Shown here: piece after piece, positions 51,828-60,682 of the stretch | How positions within the stretch are numbered: position 1 is the first letter of the stretch | Layout: every line of letters begins with the position of its first letter | Assembly: GCF_003732705.1 (NCBI RefSeq) | Contig: NZ_MOBR01000040.1 | Coordinates: 310,001-374,000 of the forward strand | Direction: 5' to 3' | DNA: 64,000 nt | DNA from: Pseudomonas frederiksbergensis | GTDB lineage: Bacteria > Pseudomonadota > Gammaproteobacteria > Pseudomonadales > Pseudomonadaceae | Program-made: the position numbers and the translations under genes | Notes under the pieces: generated by a model | What the model was told of the DNA's origin: nothing | Database searches by the model: none | Seen by the model: the letters and a program-made list of their open reading frames with translations, nothing else

Positions 51828-53972
51828 TTAGAACGCCTCCCCTTTAGCGGCTTTTTCCAACAGCAGCGCGGGCGGGGCGAAGCGTTCGCCATACTGTTCG
51901 GCCAGGTATTGGGCGCGGGCAACAAAGTCTTTCACGCCATATTGGTTGATAAATTGCAACGCGCCGCCGGTCCAGGCTGCGAAGCCGATCCCGAAGATCG
52001 AGCCCACGTTGGCGTCCGCCGTCGAGGTCAGCACGCCCTCCTCCACACAGCGCACGGTTTCGATGGCTTGCACGAACAGCAGGCGATCGCGCACATCCTT
52101 CGGCGAGATCTGCCCGTCAGCCTTCTCGAAACGGGTTTTCAGCTCCGGCCACAGATGTTTCTGGCCACCGGCCGGGTAATCGTAGAAACCGCCCCCTGCA
52201 GCCTTGCCCGGACGCTTGTATTCGTTGAGCAGCAAGTCAATCACGGCGAACGCCGGGTGTTCTATCAGCGGCTTCCCTTCTGCCTGTAGGTCTTTGGCCG
52301 TTTGCTGACGGATGTGGCTCATGAGGCTGAGGGAAACTTCGTCGGAGATCGCCAGAGGCCCGATGGGCATGCCGGCCTTACGCGCTTCGGTCTCGATCAT
52401 CGGCGCACTCACGCCTTCGCCGAGCATGGCGATGCCTTCATTGGTGAAGGTGCCGAACACCCGAGAGGTGAAAAAGCCGCGGCTGTCGTTGACCACGATC
52501 GGGGTTTTCTTGATTTGCAGGACGAAATCGAAACCGCGGGCCAGGGTTTCGTCGCTGGTGTTCGTGCCTTTGATGATTTCCACCAACGCCATTTTCTCCA
52601 CCGGGCTGAAGAAATGCAGACCGATGAACTTGGTCTGATCCGGCACGGCAGTGGCCAGGCCACTGATCGGCAAGGTCGAGGTGTTGGAAGCGATTACCGT
52701 GTCCGGGCCGACGATTTTCTGCGCGGCGCCAGAGACTTTGGCTTTCAGTTCACGATCTTCAAACACCGCTTCGATGATCAGGTCGCAACCGGCCAGGTCG
52801 GCATCGTTCTCCGTGGTTTTGATCCGCGCCAGCACCGCGTCTCGCTGCTCGGCGCTCAACTGGCCACGGGAAACTTTTTTGTCCAGCAGCGCTGCCGAAT
52901 GCGCCTTGCCCTTCTCTGCCGCCGCGAGGTTGATGTCCTTCAACACCACATCAATACCCGCCGAGGCGCTGACGAAGGCTATCCCCGCGCCCATCATCCC
53001 CGCACCGAGCACGCCCACGCGCTGAGTGACATAAGGCGCAAACCCCTTCGGCCGTGAACCACCGGCATTGATCTCATTGAGCTGAAACCAGAACGTACCG
53101 ATCAGGTTTTTCGACACTTGGCCGGTGGTCAATTCAGTGAAGTAACGGGTTTCGATCAGGTGCGCCGTGTCGAAATCCACTTGCGCGCCTTCCACCGCCG
53201 CACAGAGGATTTTCTCCGGCGCCGGCAGCGTGCCCTGGGTTTTAGTGCGCAGGATCGACGGTGCGATGGCCAGCATTTGCGCAACTTTCGGGTTTGACGG
53301 TGTGCCGCCCGGAATCTGATAACCCTTCACGTCCCAACGTTGCACAGCGGTCGGATTGGCAAGGATCCACGCCCGGGCCTTGGCCAATAATTCATCGTGA
53401 TCCGCCGCCAGCTCATCGATCAAACCAGCCTGCAACGCCTGTTGCGGTCGGACCTTTTTGCCTTCGAGCAGATACGGCAAGGCTTTTTCGATACCCAACA
53501 TCCGCACCATGCGCACCACCCCGCCACCGCCCGGCAACAGGCCGAGGGTGACTTCCGGCAGGCCGAGTTGCACCGACGGGTTGTCCAGCGCCACGCGGTG
53601 ATGACAGGCCAGGCAGATTTCCCAGCCGCCACCCAGCGCCGCGCCGTTGATCGCGGCGACCACCGGTTTACCGAGGGTTTCCAGGGTGCGCAGTTGCCCT
53701 TTCAACGTCAGCACCATGTCGTAGAAGGCTTTGGCTTCGGGTTTGCCGACCTTGATCAGCTCATTGAGATCGCCGCCGGCAAAGAAGGTCTTCTTGGCCG
53801 AGGTGATGACGACGCCGGCGATGCTGTCCTTTTCGGCCACTAATTGGGCGACGCGGGCGGCCATGGCCTCGCGGTAAACCCCGTTCATGGTGTTGGCGCT
53901 CTGGCCCGGCATGTCGATGGTCAGGACAACGATGCCGTCCTGGCCTTTTTCGTAACGAATGGCTTCAGTCAT
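51828..53972 (-). CDS. Multifunctional enoyl-CoA hydratase / 3-hydroxyacyl-CoA dehydrogenase (FadJ/FadB type)
   Basis: The 714-residue fatty acid oxidation enzyme has an N-terminal crotonase domain (FFAGGDLNELIKVG, NGAALGGGWEICLACHHRVA, PEVTLGLLPGGGG) with the two catalytic Glu, and then a 3-hydroxyacyl-CoA dehydrogenase domain from about residue 310 (VGVLGAGMMGAGIAF, FFSPVEKMALVEII). It follows thiolase in the order thiolase-this gene on the minus strand. By layout it resembles the PA1737/PA1736 pair, a second set beside fadBA, probably for other chain lengths. No regulator gene is adjacent. Confidence 0.93.
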   Translation of the reverse strand: MTEAIRYEKGQDGIVVLTIDMPGQSANTMNGVYREAMAARVAQLVAEKDSIAGVVITSAKKTFFAGGDLNELIKVGKPEAKAFYDMVLTLKGQLRTLETLGKPVVAAINGAALGGGWEICLACHHRVALDNPSVQLGLPEVTLGLLPGGGGVVRMVRMLGIEKALPYLLEGKKVRPQQALQAGLIDELAADHDELLAKARAWILANPTAVQRWDVKGYQIPGGTPSNPKVAQMLAIAPSILRTKTQGTLPAPEKILCAAVEGAQVDFDTAHLIETRYFTELTTGQVSKNLIGTFWFQLNEINAGGSRPKGFAPYVTQRVGVLGAGMMGAGIAFVSASAGIDVVLKDINLAAAEKGKAHSAALLDKKVSRGQLSAEQRDAVLARIKTTENDADLAGCDLIIEAVFEDRELKAKVSGAAQKIVGPDTVIASNTSTLPISGLATAVPDQTKFIGLHFFSPVEKMALVEIIKGTNTSDETLARGFDFVLQIKKTPIVVNDSRGFFTSRVFGTFTNEGIAMLGEGVSAPMIETEARKAGMPIGPLAISDEVSLSLMSHIRQQTAKDLQAEGKPLIEHPAFAVIDLLLNEYKRPGKAAGGGFYDYPAGGQKHLWPELKTRFEKADGQISPKDVRDRLLFVQAIETVRCVEEGVLTSTADANVGSIFGIGFAAWTGGALQFINQYGVKDFVARAQYLAEQYGERFAPPALLLEKAAKGEAF

Positions 53973-53999
53973 GAAGGCGTTTCCTTGAATTCGGGGGGC

Positions 54000-55205
54000 T
54001 CAGAGGCGTTCGATGATGGTGGCAATGCCCATGCCGCCGCCGACACACAGGGTCGCGAGGCCGTAGCGCAGGCGCCGGGTTTCCAATTCATCGAGCAGGG
54101 TGCCGAGGATCGCGCAACCGGTGGCGCCCAGCGGGTGCCCCATGGCGATCGAGCCGCCGTTGACGTTGACCTTGTCCGGGTCGATGGCCATGTCCTTGAT
54201 GAATTTCAGCACCACCGAGGCGAAGGCTTCGTTGACCTCGAACAGATCGATGTCTTCAACCCGCAGCCCGGCCTTGGCCAAGGCTTTGCGGGTGGCCGGC
54301 GCCGGGCCGGTGAGCATGATGGTCGGGTCGGTACTGGTGACCGCTGTGGCGACGATTCGCGCTCGCGGCTGCAAGCCCAGCGCCCGGCCCTTGGCCTCGG
54401 AGCCGATCAGCATCAGCGCCGCACCGTCGACAATCCCGGAACTGTTTCCCGGTGTGTGCACGTGGTTAATCCGCTCTACGTGGCTGTAGACCCGCAGTGC
54501 CGTGGCATCGAAGCCCATTTGCCCCATCATTTCGAAGCTCGGCTTGAGCTTGCCCAAGCCTTCCAGCGTCGATTCGGCGCGGATGAATTCATCGTGATTG
54601 AGCAGGAAGATCCCGTTCTGGTCCTGCACCGGCACCAGGGACTTGTTGAACGAGCCGTCCGCCCGGGCCCGCGCGGCTTTTTGCTGGGAATGCAGCGCGT
54701 AGGCATCGACATCCTGACGGCTGAAGCCCTCGATCGTGGCGATCAGGTCGGCGCCGACGCCTTGGGGCGTGAAGTGGCTGTGCAGGTTGGTTTCCGGATC
54801 CAGCGCCCAGGCGCCGCCGTCGCTGCCCATCGGCACGCGGGACATCGACTCGACGCCACCGACCACCACCAGGTCTTCGAAACCGGAACGGACCTTCATC
54901 GCGCCGAGGTTCACCGCCTCCAGCCCCGAGGCGCAGAAGCGGTTGATCTGCAGGCCGGAAACGCTGACGTCCCAATCGGCGACCTGCGTCGCGGTCTTGG
55001 CGATGTCGGAGCCTTGGTCGCCGATGGGCGTGACGCAGCCGAGCACCACGTCATCGACCTGGCTGGTGTCCAGAGACGTGCGCTGCTGCAACGCCGTCAG
55101 CAACCCGGCCATCAGGTTCACCGGTTTGACGCTGTGCAACGCGCCATCGGCCTTGCCTTTGCCGCGGGGCGTGCGTAACGCGTCGAAAATCAGAGCTTCG
55201 GTCAT
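54000..55205 (-). CDS. Acetyl-CoA C-acyltransferase (thiolase, FadI/FadA type)
   Basis: The 401-residue thiolase has the acyl Cys in QINRFCASGLEAVNL near residue 88, a His-containing GHPLGATGCAILGT near 350 and the C-terminal Cys in CVGGGMGIA near 386. It cleaves 3-ketoacyl-CoA at the end of beta-oxidation and would be coupled with the next enzyme. It leads the two-gene operon; the intergenic gap is 27 bases. The upstream region has palindromic motifs (TGACCG at 55275-55280 and CGGTCA at 55300-55305; ATCGG/CCGAT at 55330-55344). Confidence 0.94.
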   Translation of the reverse strand: MTEALIFDALRTPRGKGKADGALHSVKPVNLMAGLLTALQQRTSLDTSQVDDVVLGCVTPIGDQGSDIAKTATQVADWDVSVSGLQINRFCASGLEAVNLGAMKVRSGFEDLVVVGGVESMSRVPMGSDGGAWALDPETNLHSHFTPQGVGADLIATIEGFSRQDVDAYALHSQQKAARARADGSFNKSLVPVQDQNGIFLLNHDEFIRAESTLEGLGKLKPSFEMMGQMGFDATALRVYSHVERINHVHTPGNSSGIVDGAALMLIGSEAKGRALGLQPRARIVATAVTSTDPTIMLTGPAPATRKALAKAGLRVEDIDLFEVNEAFASVVLKFIKDMAIDPDKVNVNGGSIAMGHPLGATGCAILGTLLDELETRRLRYGLATLCVGGGMGIATIIERL

Positions 55206-55595
55206 GTGGTCCTCGAACCTGTGCGGGGAGTCAGTGCTGAGTTCTCACCTTAAGCCGAGCTGCGAGGGATTCAATGACCGCAATGCTCACGGACGTTGAC
55301 GGTCACGCTCAGACGGACGGTAGTCAGCTATCGGATTAACCGATTCAGGTGACGAAGCTGTCTAGCAAACGGGCGTCGAAGAAGCTGGCAATAGGCCTCA
55401 TGCCTTTTTAAGCGCTTTTAACGCTTTAACCATACTAAATGGATCTAAACCAAGTGTGACGCGGGCTCTAAGGTGAAGATGTACGAAGTTGTCGTCGGGT
55501 TTTGCCGAGGCACTCGTCTTACAGGAAGTTCAGCGCTTTGCCGTCATGGAGATATGCAGGCAGGCATCAGGAAATAACAAAAAAGGCGGTCAGCC
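55206..55595. other. 390-base gap upstream of the thiolase operon; control region
   Basis: No gene is seen. It holds the palindromic motifs above, an AT-richer stretch near 55400-55460 and presumably the promoters of the thiolase operon (minus) and of the small ORF (plus). Confidence 0.5.
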
Positions 55596-55691
55596 ATGTT
55601 CAAACATTCGAAAGTACGTCAAGCCGGACTCATCCTATTCGCCACTACGCTGTTGCTGATTTTGCCGAACCTGACCAAGGTGATCGGCTAG
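55596..55691 (+). CDS. 31-codon single-helix membrane ORF
   Basis: The frame from ATG at 55596 encodes 31 residues: a short basic start (MFKHSKVRQAG) and a hydrophobic helix (LILFATTLLLILPNLTKVIG). The positive-inside pattern suggests a small inner membrane protein with the N-terminus in the cytoplasm. GGCGGT lies ten bases before the start. It is too short for ordinary ORF lists, and I do not recognise the family. It lies 108 bases before a cytochrome c gene on the same strand. Confidence 0.5.
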   Translation: MFKHSKVRQAGLILFATTLLLILPNLTKVIG

Positions 55692-55799
55692 TCGCTGGTA
55701 AAAAAACAGCGTCAGGATTTGCTATCGCCTCATAAAAATGTGACTGGCTCGCTACCCGGGCCAGCGTGGGTGTGCCAACCTTCACGGCACTTCCACGAC

Positions 55800-56621
55800 A
55801 TGGACGGCGATCACTTGAAAGCACTTTTTCTATTGGCAGCCATGCTGGTCGGCTCGCCCCTGTATGCCGCACAGCTGAACCTGGAGCTGGGCGCGAGCAG
55901 TCGCACCTGGCAGACCGAGGAATTGCTTCAGCACCCTCAGGTCCAGACCATCAGCATCAGCAACGACGTTTCCTACAAACGCGACATGAGTTATCGCGCC
56001 GTGCCGTTGGCCGCGTTGCTGACCGGTATCAAGCCTGACGACCACCTGCAAGCGGTAGCGCTGGACGGTTTTGCCGCCGAACTGGCGGCGGCACCGTTAC
56101 TCAATACCAAAGGCGCGCAGGCCTGGCTGGCGATTGAAGACCCGGCTAAACCGTGGCCGCCACTCTCCGAGGGCAAGCCCAGTGCCGGGCCGTTTTATCT
56201 GGTGTGGACCAACCCCCAGGCCGGCAATATCAGCCCCGAGCAATGGCCGTTCGAAGTGGCGAGCATCAAGCGCATGGCACCCGTGGCCGCGCGCTTCCCT
56301 GCCCTGCTGCCCGATCCTGCGTTGAAGACGGACGATCCGGTGAACCAGGGCTTTGCTTTGTTCCAGAAGAATTGCCTGGCGTGCCATCGACTCAATGGCG
56401 CGGGGGATGCGCAGTTCGGGCCGGACCTGAATATCCCCTTCAACCCCACCGAGTACTTCGGCGCGGACTTCCTCAAGCGCTACATTCGGGATCCGCAGAG
56501 TTTGCGCCAGTGGCCGCAGGCGAAGATGCCGGCGTTTTCCGAGCAGGTGTTGCCGGCGGGGGATCTGGATTTGCTGGTGGGGTATTTGAAGCATATGGCG
56601 GGGCGTAAGGTTAAGCCCTGA
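55800..56621 (+). CDS. Periplasmic cytochrome c with molybdopterin-oxidoreductase-like N-terminal domain
   Basis: The protein is about 273 residues from the ATG at 55800. A signal peptide (LKALFLLAAMLVGSPLYA) is followed by a domain that resembles the non-catalytic form of sulfite-oxidase-like proteins (NLELGASSRTWQTEELLQHP, ATSISND-like TISISNDVSYKRDMSY, GPFYLVWTNPQ). A class I cytochrome c domain carries CxxCH in NCLACHRLNGAG near residue 198 and the Met-type PQAKMPAFSEQ ligand near 242. A TTG at 55815 is a possible start. It may pass electrons to a terminal oxidase; the partner is unknown. Confidence 0.8.
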   Translation: MDGDHLKALFLLAAMLVGSPLYAAQLNLELGASSRTWQTEELLQHPQVQTISISNDVSYKRDMSYRAVPLAALLTGIKPDDHLQAVALDGFAAELAAAPLLNTKGAQAWLAIEDPAKPWPPLSEGKPSAGPFYLVWTNPQAGNISPEQWPFEVASIKRMAPVAARFPALLPDPALKTDDPVNQGFALFQKNCLACHRLNGAGDAQFGPDLNIPFNPTEYFGADFLKRYIRDPQSLRQWPQAKMPAFSEQVLPAGDLDLLVGYLKHMAGRKVKP

Positions 56622-56640
56622 CCACAATCCCCCTGTAGCC

Positions 56641-56742
56641 GATCGTTCCCACGCTCTGCGTGGGAATGCCTCAATGGACGCTCTGCGTCCGCTTTAGGGA
56701 CGCGGAGCGTCCCGGGCTCCCACGCAGAGCGTGGGAACGATC
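56641..56742. repeat. Palindromic repeat family B, copy 4
   Basis: GATCGTTCCCACGC and GCGTGGGAACGATC at the two ends; the right half is shorter than in copy 1 (GCATT block missing). It lies between convergent genes. Confidence 0.9.
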
Positions 56743-56752
56743 AGCGTGAGGG

Positions 56753-57574
56753 TTACTGCTGCTGTACGGAGATCACTGGCGCAGGCGCAAACACCGGCGT
56801 CGGCGACACAAACACCTTCGCATGCATCTGCTCGCACCCACCGCCCCGGCGCATTCCACGCACCGGGCAGGCATCCAGATAATCCAGACCGACCGCCAGT
56901 TTCAGATGGCGCTCCGGCCGCGCCAATTGGTTAGTCACGTCAAAGCTGTACCACGCGTCATCCAGCCAGGCTTCGGCCCAGGCGTGACTGGCCAGATGTT
57001 CGCTGTTCTCGCTGTACAAATACCCCGACACATAACGCGCCGGAATGCCCAGGCTGCGGGCGCAGGCGAGGAACGCATGGGTGTGGTCCTGGCACACGCC
57101 AGAACGCCCGGCGAAGGCCTTGGCCGCCGTGGTGTCGACTTCGGTGGAGCCCGGCGTGTAGGTCATGTACTGATTCAGGCTTTGCATCAAGTCGATCAGC
57201 GCCGTGCGATCCCGGCGTTTTTTGCATTCCTTTTCCGCGAACGCACGCAAGGCTTCGTCGGCTTCGGTCAGCCGGGTGAAGCGCAGGAACGGCAGCGCCG
57301 ACTGGCTCTCGTGCTCGGCTTCGCGCAGTTCATCGATATCGACCTGGCCACGGGCGCCAATGATGATCGCCTCGTGGGGTTCGTCCATGGTCAGCACGTG
57401 CAGGATGTTGCCGAACGGATCGAGTTGCGCGCGCACCAGGCGCGGCAGGTCGAGTTGCCAGCTGAGTACGTGCTGGCGCTCGCTGTCGTGAGGGGTCAGC
57501 CGCAAATACTGGATGCTCGCCCGCACCTGATCTTCGTAGTGATAGGTGGTCTCGTGGCTAATGGAAAGTCTCAT
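56753..57574 (-). CDS. Transglutaminase-like cysteine protease/peptidase
   Basis: The 273-residue protein has the bacterial transglutaminase N-domain start (LSISHETTYHYEDQVRAS) and the catalytic Cys in GRSGVCQDHTHAFLACARS near residue 164, His in ASHAWAEAWL and Asp in SFDVTN. The triad Cys-His-Asp is intact. It is the third gene of an operon with alpha-E and circularly permuted ATP-grasp proteins. Its ATG overlaps the alpha-E stop by four bases. It probably hydrolyses or transfers on a peptide bond made by the ATP-grasp partner; this is inference. Confidence 0.88.
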   Translation of the reverse strand: MRLSISHETTYHYEDQVRASIQYLRLTPHDSERQHVLSWQLDLPRLVRAQLDPFGNILHVLTMDEPHEAIIIGARGQVDIDELREAEHESQSALPFLRFTRLTEADEALRAFAEKECKKRRDRTALIDLMQSLNQYMTYTPGSTEVDTTAAKAFAGRSGVCQDHTHAFLACARSLGIPARYVSGYLYSENSEHLASHAWAEAWLDDAWYSFDVTNQLARPERHLKLAVGLDYLDACPVRGMRRGGGCEQMHAKVFVSPTPVFAPAPVISVQQQ

Positions 57575-58521
57575 GCAGCCTCCAGGTAGGAACTGTGAAT
57601 GGCGTTGCCCAACTGGCGCACCAGCGGGATGAACTCGGTCAGCCAGGCGTGCAGGCCTTCGTCGAGAATTTCGGTGATGCCGGTGTAGCGCAGGCGCGCG
57701 TCCATTTCTGCCGCCAGGCGTTGCGCGGGACGGCCGTTGGCCCCCGGCAACTGGGCGAGAATCTGGTCGATTTCTTCAGTGCAGGCGCGCAAGGAACGCG
57801 GAACGTCGGCGCGCAGCAGCAGCAATTCGGCGACATGCCGGGCGCCGGGTGCGTCGCGGTAGATCTCGGTGTAGGCCTCGAACGACGACAACGCTCGCAG
57901 CAACGCACTCCACTGGTAATAGGCGTGCGCCGTGCCATCGCTGACCGCTTCGGCCTGATCGCCGGCCATTTCGTAACGGGCGTCGAGCAGGCGCAGGGTG
58001 TTGTCGGCCCTTTCGATAAACGTGCCCAGACGAATGAAACGGAACGCATCGTTACGCATGATCGTGCCGTAGGACGCGCCGCGAAACAGGTGGGAACGTT
58101 CCTTGATCCACTCGCAAAAACGGCTCATGCCATAGCGACTCAAGCCCTGCTCGGCGATCCCGCGAATTTCCAGCCAGGTGGCGTTGATGTTTTCCCACAT
58201 GTCGGCGGTGATTCGCCCACGTACCGCATGGGCACTGGCCCGCGCCGAACCGAGGCAACTGTAGATGCTCGCCGGGTTCTCGGCGTCCAGGGCGAAGAAA
58301 TGCAGCAGCCGTTCGGCGTGCAACTCGCCATGGCGCTCCAGATAATCGTCGAGGGTGCCGGTGATCAACAGCGGCATGGCGAGTTCGTGCAGACCGTCAC
58401 CGCGACCGTCCTGCGGCATCAGCGACAGCGAATAACTGATGTCGAGCATCCGTGCGAGGTTTTCCGCCCGCTCCAGGTAACGCGACATCCAATACAAATC
58501 CGAGGCAGTTCTACTTAACAT
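57571..58521 (-). CDS. Alpha-E domain protein (DUF403)
   Basis: The 316-residue helical protein has the alpha-E signature at its start (SRTASDLYWMSRYLERAENLA) and is a partner of the circularly permuted ATP-grasp/transglutaminase pair in many bacteria. No catalytic motif is known. It may hold or deliver the substrate. It ends in a four-base overlap with the transglutaminase gene, and starts 12 bases after the ATP-grasp stop. Confidence 0.9.
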   Translation of the reverse strand: MLSRTASDLYWMSRYLERAENLARMLDISYSLSLMPQDGRGDGLHELAMPLLITGTLDDYLERHGELHAERLLHFFALDAENPASIYSCLGSARASAHAVRGRITADMWENINATWLEIRGIAEQGLSRYGMSRFCEWIKERSHLFRGASYGTIMRNDAFRFIRLGTFIERADNTLRLLDARYEMAGDQAEAVSDGTAHAYYQWSALLRALSSFEAYTEIYRDAPGARHVAELLLLRADVPRSLRACTEEIDQILAQLPGANGRPAQRLAAEMDARLRYTGITEILDEGLHAWLTEFIPLVRQLGNAIHSSYLEAA

Positions 58522-58533
58522 GGCAGGCTTCCT

Positions 58534-59943
58534 TCAATCCTCGACCACCCAGGTGTCCTTGGTGCCGCCGCCCTGGGAGGAATTCACCACCAGGGAGCCT
58601 TCACGCAGGGCAACACGGGTCAAACCGCCGGGCACAACCCGGGTTTCGCGGCCAGACAATACAAACGGACGCAGGTCGATGTGGCGTGGCGCGATGCCGT
58701 TTTCGACAAAGGTCGGACAGGTCGACAGGGACAACGTCGGTTGCGCGATGTACGCGTGGGGCTTGGCTTTGATCCGCGCGCGGAACGACTCGATTTCCGC
58801 CGCCGTCGCCGCCGGCCCCACCAGCATTCCGTAACCGCCGGAGCCCTGGGTTTCCTTGACCACCAGGTCGGGGAGATTGGCCAGCACGTGGGACAGTTCA
58901 GAAGGGTTGCGACACTGGAAGGTCGGCACGTTCTTCAGGATCGGCTCTTCATCCAGATAGAAACGAATCATGTCGGTCACGAACGGATACACCGACTTGT
59001 CGTCCGCCACCCCGGTGCCGATGGCATTCGCCAGCACCACGTTGCCGGAGCGATAGGACGACAGCAGCCCTGGCACGCCGAGCATCGAATCCGGGTTGAA
59101 CGCCAGCGGATCGAGGAACGCGTCGTCGAGGCGACGGTAGATCACGTCGACGGCTTTCGGCCCGTCCGTGGTGCGCATGAACACCTTGTCATCGCGCACG
59201 AACAGGTCCGCGCCTTCCACCAGTTCCACGCCCATTTCCCGCGCCAGAAAGGCGTGCTCGAAAAACGCGCTGTTGAAACGCCCCGGGGTCAGCACCACCA
59301 CGCTCGGGTTATCGATCGGGCTGGAGCTTTTCAGGGTGTCGAGCAACAGGTTCGGATAATGGTCGATGGGGGCAATGCGTTGCGCCGCGAACAATTCGGG
59401 GAACAAACGCATCATCATCTTGCGGTCTTCGAGCATGTAGCTCACGCCGCTCGGGGTGCGCAGGTTGTCTTCGAGCACGTAGTACGTGCCGTCACCATCG
59501 CGCACCAGATCGACCCCGGAGATGTGGGAATAGATATCCCGGTGCAGATCCAGCCCTTGCATCGCCAACTGGTACTGCTCGTTGGCCAGCACTTGCTCGG
59601 CCGGGATGATGCCGGCCTTGATAATGCGCTGCTCGTGATAGAGGTCGGCGAGGAACATGTTCAACGCCTTGACCCGCTGGATGCAGCCACGTTCGACGAT
59701 CCGCCATTCGCTGGCGGGGATGCTGCGGGGAATGGTGTCGAAGGGAATCAGGCGCTCTGTCCCCTGCTCATCACCGTAGAGCGTGAAAGTAATCCCGGCG
59801 CGATGAAACAACAGATCGGCCTCGCGTCGCCGTTGTGCCAAAAGCTCGTCAGGCGTTTCGGCCAGCCAACGGGCAAACTCCCGATAATGCGGGCGGACCA
59901 GGCCGCCGGCATCGTACATCTCATCAAAATAGGTGCGGATCAT
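58534..59943 (-). CDS. Circularly permuted type 2 ATP-grasp protein
   Basis: The 469-residue protein carries the CP-ATP-grasp type 2 pattern: MIRTYFDEMYDAGG at the start, LFPELFAAQRIAPID and LPDLVVKETQGSGGYGMLVG with the ATP-binding glycine loop. The family is thought to ligate a peptide or amino group with ATP; it commonly pairs with alpha-E and transglutaminase-like proteins, as here. The substrate is not established. It is the first gene of the operon, so its upstream region (59944-60340) should hold the promoter. Confidence 0.9.
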   Translation of the reverse strand: MIRTYFDEMYDAGGLVRPHYREFARWLAETPDELLAQRRREADLLFHRAGITFTLYGDEQGTERLIPFDTIPRSIPASEWRIVERGCIQRVKALNMFLADLYHEQRIIKAGIIPAEQVLANEQYQLAMQGLDLHRDIYSHISGVDLVRDGDGTYYVLEDNLRTPSGVSYMLEDRKMMMRLFPELFAAQRIAPIDHYPNLLLDTLKSSSPIDNPSVVVLTPGRFNSAFFEHAFLAREMGVELVEGADLFVRDDKVFMRTTDGPKAVDVIYRRLDDAFLDPLAFNPDSMLGVPGLLSSYRSGNVVLANAIGTGVADDKSVYPFVTDMIRFYLDEEPILKNVPTFQCRNPSELSHVLANLPDLVVKETQGSGGYGMLVGPAATAAEIESFRARIKAKPHAYIAQPTLSLSTCPTFVENGIAPRHIDLRPFVLSGRETRVVPGGLTRVALREGSLVVNSSQGGGTKDTWVVED

Positions 59944-60205
59944 GCCGTACTCCTTGTCACCCGGACGTCTAGGCTTCGCAAGGCCCGTGCCATCGGCATA
60001 AACGCTTTGATTTCAATCAGTTGGATAATCGCCCCAAAAGCACCGCACCATTCCTGTGCGGCAAACGCCCCAACCCGATCGCCCCCGCTTCATTGCGAAG
60101 CAATGTTGTCGCCTATCACCAGCATAGTCAGAGTTGATTTCGCTGCCCGGGCGTCGATGCGGATAATTCGCGCATTCGTTGCAAAACCTCTCGAACTTCC
60201 CTTTG

Positions 60206-60231
60206 GCCGCCTGATTAGGCGGCTTTTTTTT
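60206..60231 (+). terminator. Plus-strand terminator with no gene before it
   Basis: GCCGCC, loop TGATTA, GGCGGC then eight T. No plus-strand gene lies between 56621 and here. Confidence 0.85.
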
Positions 60232-60289
60232 GCCCAGGATTCTTGTTTCAGCGTTTTGCCAACAGGGTTTCAGGCATCCACAAACGAAA

Positions 60290-60315
60290 ACGGCCAACCC
60301 GAAGGTCAGCCGTTA
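60290..60315 (-). terminator. Terminator of the RraB-type gene
   Basis: AACGGC...GCCGTT hairpin with TTTTCG after it on the minus strand. Confidence 0.7.
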
Positions 60316-60340
60316 CTGTGTGTTGTCGCTGTTCATAATG

Positions 60341-60682
60341 TTATGCGAGTAGCCCTCGTACCTCCTGTTTGACGCCCCATCCTTCGATGATCCCGCCCAG
60401 AGGTTCGACCACGGCCTCGAAGTCCTGCTCAAAGTCGCCGATGCCATCGTAGGTGGCGTACATCACTTTGCTCAGTTCCAGATGCCACGCGCCGTCGTCG
60501 CGCACGCTGATCTGGGCATTCAAGGATTCACCACAGAAATGACCTGCCGCCCTGCGTGCCCGCTCCTCGTCCGGGAAAATTGCGTAGAACTCGATGGGAT
60601 GAAATCGTGAAAAGTCGAAACCGCCTTCCTTCATGCGGCGCAGTACGCTGGTACTGATGTCTTCTTGATAGGCTGTGCTCAT
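60341..60682 (-). CDS. RraB-domain protein (ribonuclease E inhibitor B-like)
   Basis: The 113-residue protein fits the RraB domain: IEFYAIFPDEERARRAAG, LELSKVMYATYDGIGDFEQ and PLGGIIEGWGVKQ. RraB proteins bind RNase E and change mRNA decay in enterics. The frame is open to 60799, but the ATG at 60682 (MSTAYQEDIS) has a GAGGA motif upstream and the right length. Pseudomonas RNase E differs in its C-terminal half, so the target here is unproven. A paralogue role to RraA (9565-10056) is possible. Confidence 0.8.
   Translation of the reverse strand: MSTAYQEDISTSVLRRMKEGGFDFSRFHPIEFYAIFPDEERARRAAGHFCGESLNAQISVRDDGAWHLELSKVMYATYDGIGDFEQDFEAVVEPLGGIIEGWGVKQEVRGLLA

Larger units (their letters stand above)
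59944..60340. other. 397-base gap with a plus-strand terminator; no coding gene seen
   Basis: It contains the promoter side of the ATP-grasp operon, a possible small RNA on the plus strand (GGATAATT near 60161-60168, terminator at 60206-60231) and a minus-strand terminator near 60290-60315 for the RraB gene. The open frames here have no SD and cross the terminator. Confidence 0.55.

Noticed and set aside
60013..60297. A 94-codon frame on the minus strand
   Set aside because: It spans the terminator at 60206-60231 and has no SD; it is probably non-coding.
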